Shown: positions 1-7,592, counted from the stretch's first letter. The stretch: DNA of 64,000 nucleotides from Microbacterium aurantiacum (GCF_021654035.1 NZ_JAJPDW010000001.1:310001-374000); one strand, 5' to 3'. A program made the numbers and translations. Notes: generated by a model not told the origin, from the letters alone.

Positions 1-15
1 GGGGGCGGCGGTCAT
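1..15 (-). CDS. 5' end of a gene leaving the window (partial)
   Basis: An ATG on the minus strand at 13-15 is preceded on that strand by GAAGGAGACACCC, a strong Shine-Dalgarno at good spacing. Only the first five codons (MTAAP) are inside the window, so no function can be given. It is transcribed in the same direction as the adjacent IclR regulator and is a plausible target of it. Confidence 0.55.
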
Positions 16-111
16 GGGTGTCTCCTTCGACTCCGGGACGATGGGCCCATTGTGCGGAGCGTCGCGCAGGATGCGCCGGATGACTCCCGTTGAACGGGAT
101 TCTGCTCTCGG

Positions 112-873
112 TCAGCCGCGGAAGCCGAGGGCGCGCTCGATCTCGCGCTTGCCCGCGTGCAGTTCCACGAGCGCCGGTTCGACGGGCGCGTCCCGCCGGA
201 GGACGACCGACAGCGCCGCCACCACCTGACCGGTCTCATCGCGCACCGGGACGGCGACGCCGGTGGAGACGGCCTCGATGAACCCGCGGGCGACGGCGTG
301 CCCGAGGGAGCGCACCTCGGCGAGCTTCCGCCGGAGGGCGGCGGGGTCGGTGATCGTCTCCCGCGTCAGCGGCGGCAGGGGGGAGGAGAGGATGCGCTCC
401 TGCAGATCGTGGTCGCCGAAGGCCAGGAGCACCAGGCCCGACGACGAGGCGTGCAGGGGGAGGCGCCCGGCCACGCGCGTGACGTTGGATCCGGATGCCG
501 GCCCCGACAGTCTCTCCAGGAACAGCGCCTCGTCCTGCTCCAGGATCGCCAGCTGCGTGTGCTCGCGGATCCGGGCCTGGACCCGCTCCATCGCCGGCAT
601 TGCGGATTGGCGGAGGCGGAGGGCCTGGGAGGAGCGCGTGGCGAGCTCCCACAGGCGCATGCCGATGCGCACGCGCCGGTCGTCGTCGCGCTCGAGCAGT
701 CCGCTCTCGACGAGCTCGCCGACGATCCGGTGCGCGCTCGAGCTCGGCAGTCCCGCCCGCCGCCCGATCTCGGCGGCGGTCTGCGCCGTCCGGGTCGGCG
801 TGAAGGTCTCGAGGACCCGCACGAGGCGGTCGGTCACCGAGTCGCCGGAGGAGGAGTTCGCCACGTCCGCCAT
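112..873 (-). CDS. IclR-family transcriptional regulator
   Basis: A 253-aa DNA-binding regulator of usual IclR length. An N-terminal winged helix-turn-helix (about residues 14-70, with AEIGRRAGLPSSSAHRIV) is followed by the IclR effector-binding domain (about 85-250). The start MADVANSS at 873 is chosen because residues upstream in the open frame are low-complexity Arg/Pro translation typical of a shadow frame. The family usually regulates catabolism of aromatic or small carbon compounds, often the neighbouring operon, here the gene that begins at 15 and leaves the window. The ligand cannot be inferred. Confidence 0.9.
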   Translation of the reverse strand: MADVANSSSGDSVTDRLVRVLETFTPTRTAQTAAEIGRRAGLPSSSAHRIVGELVESGLLERDDDRRVRIGMRLWELATRSSQALRLRQSAMPAMERVQARIREHTQLAILEQDEALFLERLSGPASGSNVTRVAGRLPLHASSSGLVLLAFGDHDLQERILSSPLPPLTRETITDPAALRRKLAEVRSLGHAVARGFIEAVSTGVAVPVRDETGQVVAALSVVLRRDAPVEPALVELHAGKREIERALGFRG

Positions 874-925
874 CGTCCCACGACGGTCGACGCGCAGCCG
901 GCGACCGATCCGCCGTGGCGGCTGC

Positions 926-1822
926 TCAGCCCTGCGGGTAGATCGAGCGGTCGTCCGTGCCGGCGGTGCCGGGTGTCGTGCGACGGGGGCTCTGCCGCCG
1001 CTGCACCGCGTACTCACCGCCCTGGCGTCCGCCGAAGGGGCGCCCGTGGTCGGCGAATTCCTCGCGGAAGAACGCCAGACGCCACGGCCCCATCTCCATC
1101 CGCGCTCCCGTGCGGAGGATCCGTCGCTTCTCCGGCGGCCGGCCGGGTTCGGGCGCGCTGCCCCCGCCGACCTCCTCGATCGCGTACAGGATGTACTCGT
1201 CGCCCCGTTCGTGCCGGATCTCGGCGTGGAGCGGGGCGAGGCCGTCCAGCACCAGGTCGCACGCGGCATCCGACCCGATGGTCACTCGATCGGCGGTGAG
1301 GTCGAACTCGCGCGGGCGGCGACCGTCCCACGTGGTCGAGCCCACCGCGAAGATCAGCCGCGGCCGGCCCGATCCCGGGAGGTAGTGCGTCGTTGTGACG
1401 CGTCGCTGGACGAAGCGGTTGAGCGTCGGGGCGAGGGGCAGCATCGTCGTCGGGGGCGGAGCGATCATGGTCGCCGCGCGATCCTTCCGACGCCGCAGGA
1501 GCGGGGCGAGCGCGGACGGACTGCCGACCCGCACGTACGGCGACCCCGTGATTGCCCGCTGCACCGCGCTCCGCTGCACGTTGCCGAGCGCGAGGATGGG
1601 GCCGTCCGGCCCGTCCACGCGGACCGAGATGCCACGGTCGGCGAGTCCCTTGCCGACGACGTCGAGGTCGCGGAGGGAGCGGCGGCCGTTCCCGGGCAAC
1701 CGCGTCGGATCGCTGACGTACACGACGACCTCGGTGCCCGACGCGCGCACCGTGGCCTCGAAGGGCACGCCGTCGCCGGTGACGACCTCCGCCAGGGCGA
1801 GGTCGATGTCCAGGCGGATCAT
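926..1822 (-). CDS. FHA-domain protein
   Basis: A 298-aa protein whose C-terminal half carries a forkhead-associated (phosphothreonine-binding) fold, with DRVTIGSDAACDLVL and LAPLHAEIRHERGDEYILYA matching the FHA core strands (about residues 165-240). The N-terminal 140 residues are unassigned and look like a small alpha/beta domain followed by a Pro/Arg-rich linker. It starts at MIRLDID, 10 nt after the stop of the 104-aa gene at 1833-2147, so the two form an operon. A role in reading Ser/Thr-kinase phosphorylation is inferred from the fold; no kinase is nearby. Confidence 0.8.
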   Translation of the reverse strand: MIRLDIDLALAEVVTGDGVPFEATVRASGTEVVVYVSDPTRLPGNGRRSLRDLDVVGKGLADRGISVRVDGPDGPILALGNVQRSAVQRAITGSPYVRVGSPSALAPLLRRRKDRAATMIAPPPTTMLPLAPTLNRFVQRRVTTTHYLPGSGRPRLIFAVGSTTWDGRRPREFDLTADRVTIGSDAACDLVLDGLAPLHAEIRHERGDEYILYAIEEVGGGSAPEPGRPPEKRRILRTGARMEMGPWRLAFFREEFADHGRPFGGRQGGEYAVQRRQSPRRTTPGTAGTDDRSIYPQG

Positions 1823-1832
1823 CGCCGGAGGC

Positions 1833-2147
1833 TCAGGACTTCCGGAACTCGTCCGACCCCGCCGACACGTCATCGCTCGTCGTGACGCGGAGCGTGCCGT
1901 TGAGCTTCCAGGTCGCGCGCGGGGCATCCGGCCCGATGTCGCGCGGCACCTCGACGGTCATGTCGACGAAGGAGTAGTTCACCGCGGCGCCGCGGCCCGT
2001 GAGATACGACCACATCTCCCGGCCGAGGTCGGTCCAGTCGGTGATCGAGTGCCCTTCGGGGCCGTCCGGCGACGCGAAGGGGTCGTTCTGGGCCTGGGCC
2101 TGGGCCTGGGCCTGGGCCTGGGGGTTCTGGGGGTTCGAGTCCGTCAT
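1833..2147 (-). CDS. Small hypothetical protein with an N-terminal Ala-Gln repeat
   Basis: A 104-aa soluble protein. Residues about 9-20 are an AQ dipeptide repeat encoded by a hexanucleotide array, followed by a compact domain with SITDWTDLGREMWSYLTG and a strand-rich end. A Shine-Dalgarno (GAAGGA) precedes the ATG, and a CATAAT -10 box lies on the minus strand at 2201-2206. It is first in a two-gene operon with the FHA protein. I do not recognise the family; its partner suggests it could be an FHA client or regulator. Confidence 0.75.
   Translation of the reverse strand: MTDSNPQNPQAQAQAQAQAQNDPFASPDGPEGHSITDWTDLGREMWSYLTGRGAAVNYSFVDMTVEVPRDIGPDAPRATWKLNGTLRVTTSDDVSAGSDEFRKS
2088..2117. repeat. 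Hexanucleotide tandem repeat (CTGGGC)5
   Basis: Five perfect CTGGGC units, then a degenerate sixth to about 2123. It lies inside the 1833-2147 gene, where each unit encodes one Ala-Gln dipeptide, so changes in copy number keep the frame and only alter linker length. Confidence 0.9.
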
Positions 2148-2286
2148 CGCACTGTCCTTCCACCGCGCGTCCCGGCCGTCCGGCGACGCTGATGCCCCCG
2201 ATTATGTCGCCGCCCAGTCCCGATCGGGCGTGATCCGATGAAATCGCCTCGGTTCTTCTCCGGGGTGTCGTCTTCTGGTAAGGCGC
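2148..2286. other. Intergenic region with minus-strand promoter
   Basis: No gene is seen here. It holds the CATAAT -10 (2201-2206, minus strand) for the two-gene FHA operon and otherwise unremarkable high-GC sequence up to the small ORF candidates at 2287-2491. Confidence 0.6.
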
Positions 2287-2376
2287 TCACGGGCAGTGCA
2301 GCAGGGGCTTGGGGTCGATGCGGTCGACGGTGTGCTCCGACATCGGGTGCCGGCACACCGGACACGGGCTTCCCGT
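2287..2376 (-). CDS. Candidate leaderless zinc-ribbon-like microprotein with an ACG start (uncertain)
   Basis: A minus-strand frame encodes 29 residues containing CPVCRHPMSEHTVDRIDP and ending in LLHCP, a Cys/His spacing (CxxCxHxxxxH...HC) that looks like a compact metal-binding peptide. A TAGCCT -10 box (2383-2388) lies six nucleotides before an ACG codon, exactly where leaderless genes in this window place ATG/GTG. No canonical start exists upstream of the first Cys, so this is a rare ACG start, an ATG-to-ACG loss, or chance. Confidence 0.35.
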   Translation of the reverse strand, partial: TGSPCPVCRHPMSEHTVDRIDPKPLLHCP

Positions 2377-2395
2377 GCGCGTAGGCTAGGGTTCG

Positions 2396-2491
2396 ATGTC
2401 GTACGGGCCGACGGCGGCGGGGCCCGGCAGTGCGCGGTCGGCGTCTTCGGACGCGTCGGGCGTATCGTCGGGCATCTCGCTCGGTCACTGA
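2396..2491 (+). CDS. Candidate 31-aa leaderless ORF (uncertain)
   Basis: ATG at 2396 lies 8 nt after TAGGCT (2382-2387), which is part of a near-palindromic TAGGCTA box shared with the minus-strand microprotein. The peptide (MSYGPTAAGPGSA...) is Ser/Gly/Ala-rich with no recognisable domain, and its end overlaps the 3' end of the MFS gene by 7 nt. It may instead be a promoter for antisense RNA into the exporter gene. Confidence 0.25.
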   Translation: MSYGPTAAGPGSARSASSDASGVSSGISLGH

Positions 2492-3930
2492 TCCCGGAGT
2501 GACGGATGCCGCTCGAGGGGGTTCTGCCGGCGCGGGATGAACGCCGCCACCACGAGCGCGACGACCGCGGCGAGGCCGCCGAGGACGAACGAGGTGGTGA
2601 ACGCCGCGGGCGTCGGTGTCGGTATCCCGCCGACGTCCACGGTGTTCGCGGCGAGGACGGCGGCGACCACCGCGGCGGCCGTGGACGTGCCGAGGGAGCG
2701 GAACAGCGCGTTCAGCCCGTTCGACGCACCGGTCTCGGTCGCCGGGACGGCGCGCATGATGAGCATCGGCATCGCCGCGTAGCCGAACCCGATGCCCACG
2801 CCGATGAGGATGTTCGCCACGACGAGCTGCCAGACCTCCGCGGAGAACAGCAGGGTGTAGCCGTACGCGACGATGAGCGACACCGCGCCGAGGATCAGCA
2901 GCAGCCGCGGGCCGACGGTGCGCGCGAGGCGTCCGGAGAAGGGCGAGAGCAGCATCATCATGATGCCGGCGGGCATGACCACGAGACTCGCGGCGATGAG
3001 CGAGAGCCCGAAGCCGCCGGCGCTCTCGGGAAGCTCGAGGATCTGCGGGTAGATGACGTTCGAGGCGAAGAGGGAGAACCCCATCGCCACCGACGCGATG
3101 TTCGTCAGCAGCACCGCGGGGCGCGCGGCGACCCGGAGGTCGAGAAGCGGCTCGGGGATGCGCAGCTCGTACCATCCCCACACCACCAGCACCGTGACAC
3201 CGCCGAGCCCCAGGGCGAGGACGATCGGCGACGTCCACCCCCACTCGTTGCCGCGCGAGATGGCGAGCAGGATGCCGATGAGGCCGACGGCGAGCCCCGC
3301 GGCGCCGACGAGGTCGAAGCGGCCCGCCGTCCGCAGCACGCTCACCGGCACGATCCACAGCACCAGGGCGAACACCACGGCGCCGAGAGCCGCCGAGACC
3401 CAGAACAGCAGGTGCCAGTCGGCGTACTCGGTGATGAACGCCGACACCGGCAGGCCCAGGGCGCCGCCGACACCGAGGGTCGCACTGATGAGCGCGATCG
3501 CGGTGTCCACGCGCTTGTGGTGCAGCACGTCGCGGAGGATCGAGATGCCGAGCGGCACGACCCCGGTCACCGCGCCCTGCAGGGTGCGCCCGACGATCAC
3601 GCCGAGGATGCCCGGGGAGAGCGCCGCGACGACCGAACCCAGGACGAGCAGCGCGAGGAGCACGAGGACGATGCGGCGTTTGCCGTACATGTCGCCGAGA
3701 CGTCCCGCGATCGGGGTGATCACGGCGGAGGCGAGAAGCGTGGAGGTAACCACCCACGCGGTGTCATCGCGCGAGGCGTTCAGCAGGTCGGGAAGCTGCG
3801 ACTGGATCGGCACCACCAGCGTGAACATGAACGACGACGCCAGGCCCGCGAGGGCGAGGACCGCGACGATCGCGCCCTGCGGCGGCATCCGGGTCAGGCG
3901 CGATCTGCTGTCATCTCCGCGCGCGCCCAT
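2485..3930 (-). CDS. MFS exporter, DHA2-like
   Basis: A 481-aa polytopic membrane protein of the drug:H+ antiporter type. The family signature GRLGDMYGKRRIVL sits in the loop after the second helix, with a later gating-type stretch GGALGLPVSAFI. Length and hydrophobic pattern fit 12-14 helices, and the C-terminus (RRQNPLERHPSLRDQ) is a short cytosolic tail. The start at 3930 is supported by a TAGCCT -10 box six nucleotides upstream, a leaderless arrangement. It lies just downstream of the condensation-like enzyme, so it may export that enzyme's product; that is inference. Confidence 0.88.
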   Translation of the reverse strand: MGARGDDSRSRLTRMPPQGAIVAVLALAGLASSFMFTLVVPIQSQLPDLLNASRDDTAWVVTSTLLASAVITPIAGRLGDMYGKRRIVLVLLALLVLGSVVAALSPGILGVIVGRTLQGAVTGVVPLGISILRDVLHHKRVDTAIALISATLGVGGALGLPVSAFITEYADWHLLFWVSAALGAVVFALVLWIVPVSVLRTAGRFDLVGAAGLAVGLIGILLAISRGNEWGWTSPIVLALGLGGVTVLVVWGWYELRIPEPLLDLRVAARPAVLLTNIASVAMGFSLFASNVIYPQILELPESAGGFGLSLIAASLVVMPAGIMMMLLSPFSGRLARTVGPRLLLILGAVSLIVAYGYTLLFSAEVWQLVVANILIGVGIGFGYAAMPMLIMRAVPATETGASNGLNALFRSLGTSTAAAVVAAVLAANTVDVGGIPTPTPAAFTTSFVLGGLAAVVALVVAAFIPRRQNPLERHPSLRDQ

Positions 3931-3939
3931 CCGATCAGG

Positions 3940-5367
3940 CTAACCCCGGGCGACGACCCTCTCGCCCGCCGCCGGGGTCTCGCCCGCCACGGCTTCGTCT
4001 CGGACGGCGCGCTCGACCGCGTCGAGCCAGCGCCCCACGTTCTGCAGCGCCTCCGGGGTGTCGGGGTAGCGGCAGCGCAGATGCAGGCCGTCGTCGCCGA
4101 CGACGAACCAGATCATCACCCCGTCGGTCTCGATGGAGGCCGACACCCACTGCGCCTCGGTGTCGCGGGCCAGGCGCACGGGCAGGCGCCGCACGTCCAG
4201 CCACGACAGTGCGAACATCCCGGGCGACTGCGGCATCCCGCCCCACGGCGCGAGGATCGGCGCAAGCGGGTGCGACCCGAGGGCGAGGGAGAGGCGGAGG
4301 GATGCCGCGCACGCGCGCGGATCGGGATCGGCGCACGCGATCACCGAGTTCGTGATGAACCACCCGACGGCGTCGTGCCAGCGCTCCTCGTAGCGGCTGT
4401 GGACGGGGAAGACCGCGCGCAGCGGTGCCCCCGCGACCTCCGCGCAGGCCCGCGCGAGCGCCGACAGCGCCAGAGCCGTCGCGCGCACCCCCGCCGCCTC
4501 TGCGCGCGCGGTGAACGCGGCGAGTTCGGCGGCGTCGAGCACGTCCCGGACCTCGACGACCTCCGGCCGCGGCGCGGACAGGTCGCCGAGCGGGAGGGGG
4601 AAGCGCGGCATCACGCCGCCCTCGGCGTCGAGGATCTCGCGCCACGCGGTGTGGACCTCCGCGGGGGCGGACGCGCGCGCCTCGAGGGCGGTGGTGTGCG
4701 CGGCGAACGACTCCCGCTCGCCGACGACGGATGCCGCGTCCTCGCCGAGGAGCGCGAGGAGGTCCCGCGCGAGCACCAGCAGCGACCACATGTCGACGTG
4801 CGCGTGGTCAGCCGCGATCACGGCGATCGGGCGCGGATCGCCCCCGGGTGCGGCATCCGTTCCGCCGTCGGATGCGGAGCCCGCGCCCGGTTCGATGAGG
4901 GCGACCCGGTGCGACGGTGCCGCGAACGGGCGGCACCGGGCATCGAAGACCTGCCGGATCGTGTCGCGGACGGTGCCCTCGCCCGCACCGTCGCCCGTGC
5001 CCTCGCCCGCACCGTCGCCCGCACCGTCGCCCTCGAGGGGGTGCTCGCTCCACTCTCCGGCGGATGCGGTGCCCTCGTGCAGCCGGACGGCGCCGGCGTC
5101 GTCGTCGTCGCGCGAGAAGACGGTCCGGAGGGTTCCGTGCGCGGCGACGACGCCGTCCCACGCGCGGGCCACGGCATCCCGCGTCGTCCCGTCCGGGAGG
5201 CGCAGGGCGATCGACATCCACGACCCCGGGCGATCGCCCGCGCCGACGTGACGCCCCTGGTCGAACGAGACCGGGAGGGGGCGGGTCTCATCGGGCACGA
5301 TGCGCACGGCGTAGCTGCCCACGCGGCCGCGAGGCAGGACCACTCGGGTGACGTTGGTCAGGCGCAT
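3940..5367 (-). CDS. Condensation-fold acyltransferase-like protein
   Basis: A 475-aa soluble protein resembling nonribosomal-peptide condensation / PapA-type acyltransferases. AADHAHVDMWS fits the HxxxD catalytic motif (about residues 185-195), and AVGWFITNSVI and FALSWLDVRRLPV fit later conserved positions. There is no adenylation or carrier domain, so it would act in trans. An Asp/Glu-Gly-Ala repeat (about residues 110-130, from short DNA repeats near 4977-5036) interrupts the N-terminal half. The ATG at 5367 follows a TACACT -10 box by 7 nt. The substrate is unknown; the neighbouring exporter hints at a small-molecule product. Confidence 0.7.
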   Translation of the reverse strand: MRLTNVTRVVLPRGRVGSYAVRIVPDETRPLPVSFDQGRHVGAGDRPGSWMSIALRLPDGTTRDAVARAWDGVVAAHGTLRTVFSRDDDDAGAVRLHEGTASAGEWSEHPLEGDGAGDGAGEGTGDGAGEGTVRDTIRQVFDARCRPFAAPSHRVALIEPGAGSASDGGTDAAPGGDPRPIAVIAADHAHVDMWSLLVLARDLLALLGEDAASVVGERESFAAHTTALEARASAPAEVHTAWREILDAEGGVMPRFPLPLGDLSAPRPEVVEVRDVLDAAELAAFTARAEAAGVRATALALSALARACAEVAGAPLRAVFPVHSRYEERWHDAVGWFITNSVIACADPDPRACAASLRLSLALGSHPLAPILAPWGGMPQSPGMFALSWLDVRRLPVRLARDTEAQWVSASIETDGVMIWFVVGDDGLHLRCRYPDTPEALQNVGRWLDAVERAVRDEAVAGETPAAGERVVARG

Positions 5368-5436
5368 TCGCCGTAGTGTAGGGGTTCGACGTTTCGTTCT
5401 CGCTTCCACGTCCGTTCTCCCTCCCTCGGAGGTGCC
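5368..5436. promoter_or_regulatory. Divergent promoter region
   Basis: A short divergent spacer. The minus-strand TACACT -10 (5375-5380) drives the condensation-like gene without a leader. The plus-strand hydrolase has a CGGAGG Shine-Dalgarno just upstream of its GTG. Confidence 0.55.
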
Positions 5437-6288
5437 GTGCCCACCGTCCTCGTGAACGGCGCCCGCCTGGAATACGACATCACCGGAGCCGACGGTCCGG
5501 TCGTGGTCCAGCTGCACGGGCTCATGTCCAGCCGCACGCGCGACGCGCAGCTCGGCCTCGACCTCGGGCGCGCCCTGCGCGGACACCGCGTCATCCGCCT
5601 CGACGCGCGCGGTCACGGCGGCTCGTCCGGCACGCGGGATCCGGGCGACTACGCGTGGGATCGGCTCGCCGACGACCTGCTGGCCGCGCTCGACGCCATC
5701 GTCCCGGGCGAGAGCGTGCACGGGCTCGGGCCTTCCATGGGCACCGGGACCCTGCTGCACGCGGTGCTGCGCGAGCCGGCCCGATTCGACAGCCTCACGC
5801 TGATGCTGCCCCCGACGGCATGGGGGACCCGGCCTGCGCAGGCGCAGTCCTACCTCGTCGGCGCCGACCTCATCGAGCGCGAGGGGATCGCGGCATTCGT
5901 GGAGCTCGGGAGCACGACCCCCGTACCGCCCGCCCTCGCCGAGGCGCCGCAGACGGGGCCGGCGGTCGACGAGGCGCTCCTCCCCACCGTGCTCCGCGGT
6001 GCCGCCCTCGCCGACCTGCCGCCCCGCAAGCGCCTCGTCGACGTCGCGACGCCGACGCTCATCCTCGCCTGGACCGGTGACCACACGCATCCGCTCCGCA
6101 CCGCCACGAAGCTCGACGAGACGCTCCCGCACAGTCGCCTCGTCGTCGCGCGCACCCCGTACGGCGTGATGGCGTGGCCGGGGCTCTTCGCCGAACACGT
6201 CATCACCGCGGGCGTCGAAACCCCCGCCACCGGTGCGATCACGCTGCCCACGGGACGCCCGAACCGGCCCGATCGGCGATCGGCCTAG
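5437..6288 (+). CDS. Alpha/beta-hydrolase-fold protein
   Basis: A 283-aa hydrolase-fold protein starting at GTG behind a good ribosome-binding site (GGAGG). It has the HG oxyanion region (VVVQLHGLMSS), LDARGHGGSSG and a nucleophile elbow GLGPSMGTG. The usual catalytic histidine position near the C-terminus reads TPYGVMAW, with no His, so hydrolytic activity is doubtful. The downstream GNAT gene begins 10 nt after the stop, making a two-gene operon. The substrate is unknown. Confidence 0.85.
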   Translation: MPTVLVNGARLEYDITGADGPVVVQLHGLMSSRTRDAQLGLDLGRALRGHRVIRLDARGHGGSSGTRDPGDYAWDRLADDLLAALDAIVPGESVHGLGPSMGTGTLLHAVLREPARFDSLTLMLPPTAWGTRPAQAQSYLVGADLIEREGIAAFVELGSTTPVPPALAEAPQTGPAVDEALLPTVLRGAALADLPPRKRLVDVATPTLILAWTGDHTHPLRTATKLDETLPHSRLVVARTPYGVMAWPGLFAEHVITAGVETPATGAITLPTGRPNRPDRRSA

Positions 6289-6298
6289 AGGTGCGTCG

Positions 6299-6991
6299 GT
6301 GACCGGCATCCGGATCCGCGACCTCGACACGGTCGCCGACGTCTTCACCGCCTCCGCCGTGCTCGCGGACGTCTGGGGCGGCGACCGCTCCGGCATGCCG
6401 CCGAACCTCCTCCGCGCGCTCGCGCACTCGGGCAACTACGCGGTGGGTCTGTGGGACGACGAGCGAATGATCGGGGCATCCGTCGCCTTCTTCGCCGCTC
6501 CCGCCGCCCGCTCGATGCACAGCCACATCACCGGGATCCTGCCGGCCCATCAGGGGCACGGGCTCGGGCGTGCGCTCAAGGAGCACCAGCGGGAATGGGC
6601 GCTCGCCCGCGGCGTCGGGCACATCACGTGGACCTTCGACCCGCTCGTCGCCCGGAACGCCCACTTCAACCTCGCCGTGCTCGGTGCGCGGGTCACCGAC
6701 TTCCTCGTCGACCACTACGGCCCGATGGACGACGGCGTCAACCGCGGCGACGAATCGGACCGCATCATGGTGTCGTGGGCGCTCGCCGCCCCCGGCATCG
6801 GCGCTCCTGCCGAGGAACGGATCGTGGCGACCGTCGTGGTGCCGGACGACATCGCCGCGATCCGTGCGAGATCGGTGACGGATGCCGCGGCCTGGCGCCG
6901 CCGCGTCCGCGACGAGCTGCTGGCGGGACTCGCCGACGGTCTCGCGATCGGCGGGTTCGATCGCCGCGGCTATCTGCTCGTGCGGCCCTGA
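6299..6991 (+). CDS. GNAT-superfamily acyltransferase (COG3375-like)
   Basis: A 230-aa GNAT protein. The acetyl-CoA loop is ILPAHQGHGLGRALK, and the diagnostic stretch ITWTFDPLVARNAHFNL matches the COG3375 group of predicted acyltransferases. GTG at 6299 is chosen as it follows AGAGGTG and leaves a 10-nt gap after the hydrolase. The stop codon lies in the first unit of a 14-bp tandem repeat, so repeat expansion could alter the extreme 3' end. The acyl acceptor is unknown. Confidence 0.85.
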   Translation: MTGIRIRDLDTVADVFTASAVLADVWGGDRSGMPPNLLRALAHSGNYAVGLWDDERMIGASVAFFAAPAARSMHSHITGILPAHQGHGLGRALKEHQREWALARGVGHITWTFDPLVARNAHFNLAVLGARVTDFLVDHYGPMDDGVNRGDESDRIMVSWALAAPGIGAPAEERIVATVVVPDDIAAIRARSVTDAAAWRRRVRDELLAGLADGLAIGGFDRRGYLLVRP

Positions 6992-7067
6992 CGTTCCGGC
7001 CCTGACGTTCCGGCCCTGACGTTCCGTCCCTGGGGGTCCGTCCCTGGGGGTCCGTTCCTGAGGGTCT
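6984..7067. repeat. Six-copy 14-bp tandem repeat
   Basis: Three units GGCCCTGACGTTCC (6984, 6998, 7012) are followed by two GTCCCTGGGGGTCC (7026, 7040) and one GTTCCTGAGGGTCT (7054). The array begins inside the last codons of the GNAT gene and includes its TGA. Two sub-families in order imply separate rounds of duplication. Confidence 0.92.
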
Positions 7068-7164
7068 GCCGCCGCAGCGGATCGTGCGCGTGTCGTATCA
7101 CCGCGGGGGTGCGCGCCTCCTTCTTCACGATCGCCCTCGCCGCGATCATCCGAAGGAGCAGATC

Positions 7165-7401
7165 ATGCACGAGCACACGGAGTCGCTGTTCGAGGCGATC
7201 AGGACGTTCTTCTCCGCCGAGCGCCGCCACGCCCGACGTCGTCCTCGCGTCACCCGCGAGACGTTCGTCGCCGTCGACCCCGCCGCGGTGCGCGCCGAAC
7301 GGCGCCGGGTGCGGCGCGAGACCCGCACCGCCCGTCACGCGCGCGCCGTCGCGGCGCGGCGGGGCGGGGCGCGGGGTCCGGCGCACGCGACGGTCCACTG
7401 A
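7165..7401 (+). CDS. Small basic hypothetical protein
   Basis: A 78-aa protein, extremely rich in Arg (MHEHTESLFEAIRTFFSA then an Arg/Ala tail). ATG at 7165 is preceded by GAAGGAG at 6-nt spacing, which fixes the start; the longer open frame upstream has no such site. The first 20 residues could form an amphipathic helix, and the remainder looks suited to nucleic-acid or membrane-surface binding. The family is not recognised. It stands alone between the tandem repeat and the structured leader. Confidence 0.6.
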   Translation: MHEHTESLFEAIRTFFSAERRHARRRPRVTRETFVAVDPAAVRAERRRVRRETRTARHARAVAARRGGARGPAHATVH

Positions 7402-7454
7402 CCGGGGGCCGGTCGCGCGGGGCCGGCGTCGAGCGAATTCATAGGCACGGAGAG

Positions 7455-7562
7455 CTACGTTCTTCCCGACGCAAGGGGAGTACTCCCGATGCGGCGGAAC
7501 CGTCAGTACGGACACGCGATCGTGTCCCGGTCCGCCGGCCCGGCATCCGGGTGGAGGAGACC
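7455..7562 (+). promoter_or_regulatory. Structured RNA leader, yybP-ykoY (Mn2+ riboswitch)-like
   Basis: The leader contains AAGGGGAGTACTCCC (perfect 12-bp palindrome 7476-7487), resembling the GGGGAGUA loop of the yybP-ykoY family, then CGTCAGTACGG. A composite hairpin follows (GGCGGA 7493-7498 with TCCGCC 7531-7536; CCG with CGG; GGACACG 7510-7516 with CGTGTCC 7521-7527), then a small hairpin CCCGG-CAT-CCGGG. TCTTCC (7461-7466) can pair with GGAGGA (7553-7558), which is the Shine-Dalgarno of the mini-ORF at 7566. Family assignment is from memory of the consensus and unverified. Confidence 0.5.
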
Positions 7563-7565
7563 TTG

Positions 7566-7592
7566 ATGGGCTTTTCGAAAGGTTCGTCATGA
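7566..7592 (+). CDS. 8-aa leader ORF translationally coupled to the next gene
   Basis: ATG at 7566 follows GGTGGAGGAGACCTTG and encodes MGFSKGSS. Its TGA (7590-7592) overlaps the ATG of the 297-aa gene (7589) as ATGA. The good Shine-Dalgarno belongs to this mini-ORF, so ribosomes probably reach the main gene by reinitiation, and the riboswitch-like fold would control both. Confidence 0.45.
   Translation: MGFSKGSS

Noticed and set aside
6984..7067. Possible CRISPR array
   Set aside because: Units are 14 bp, directly abutting and without spacers, so it is a simple tandem repeat.
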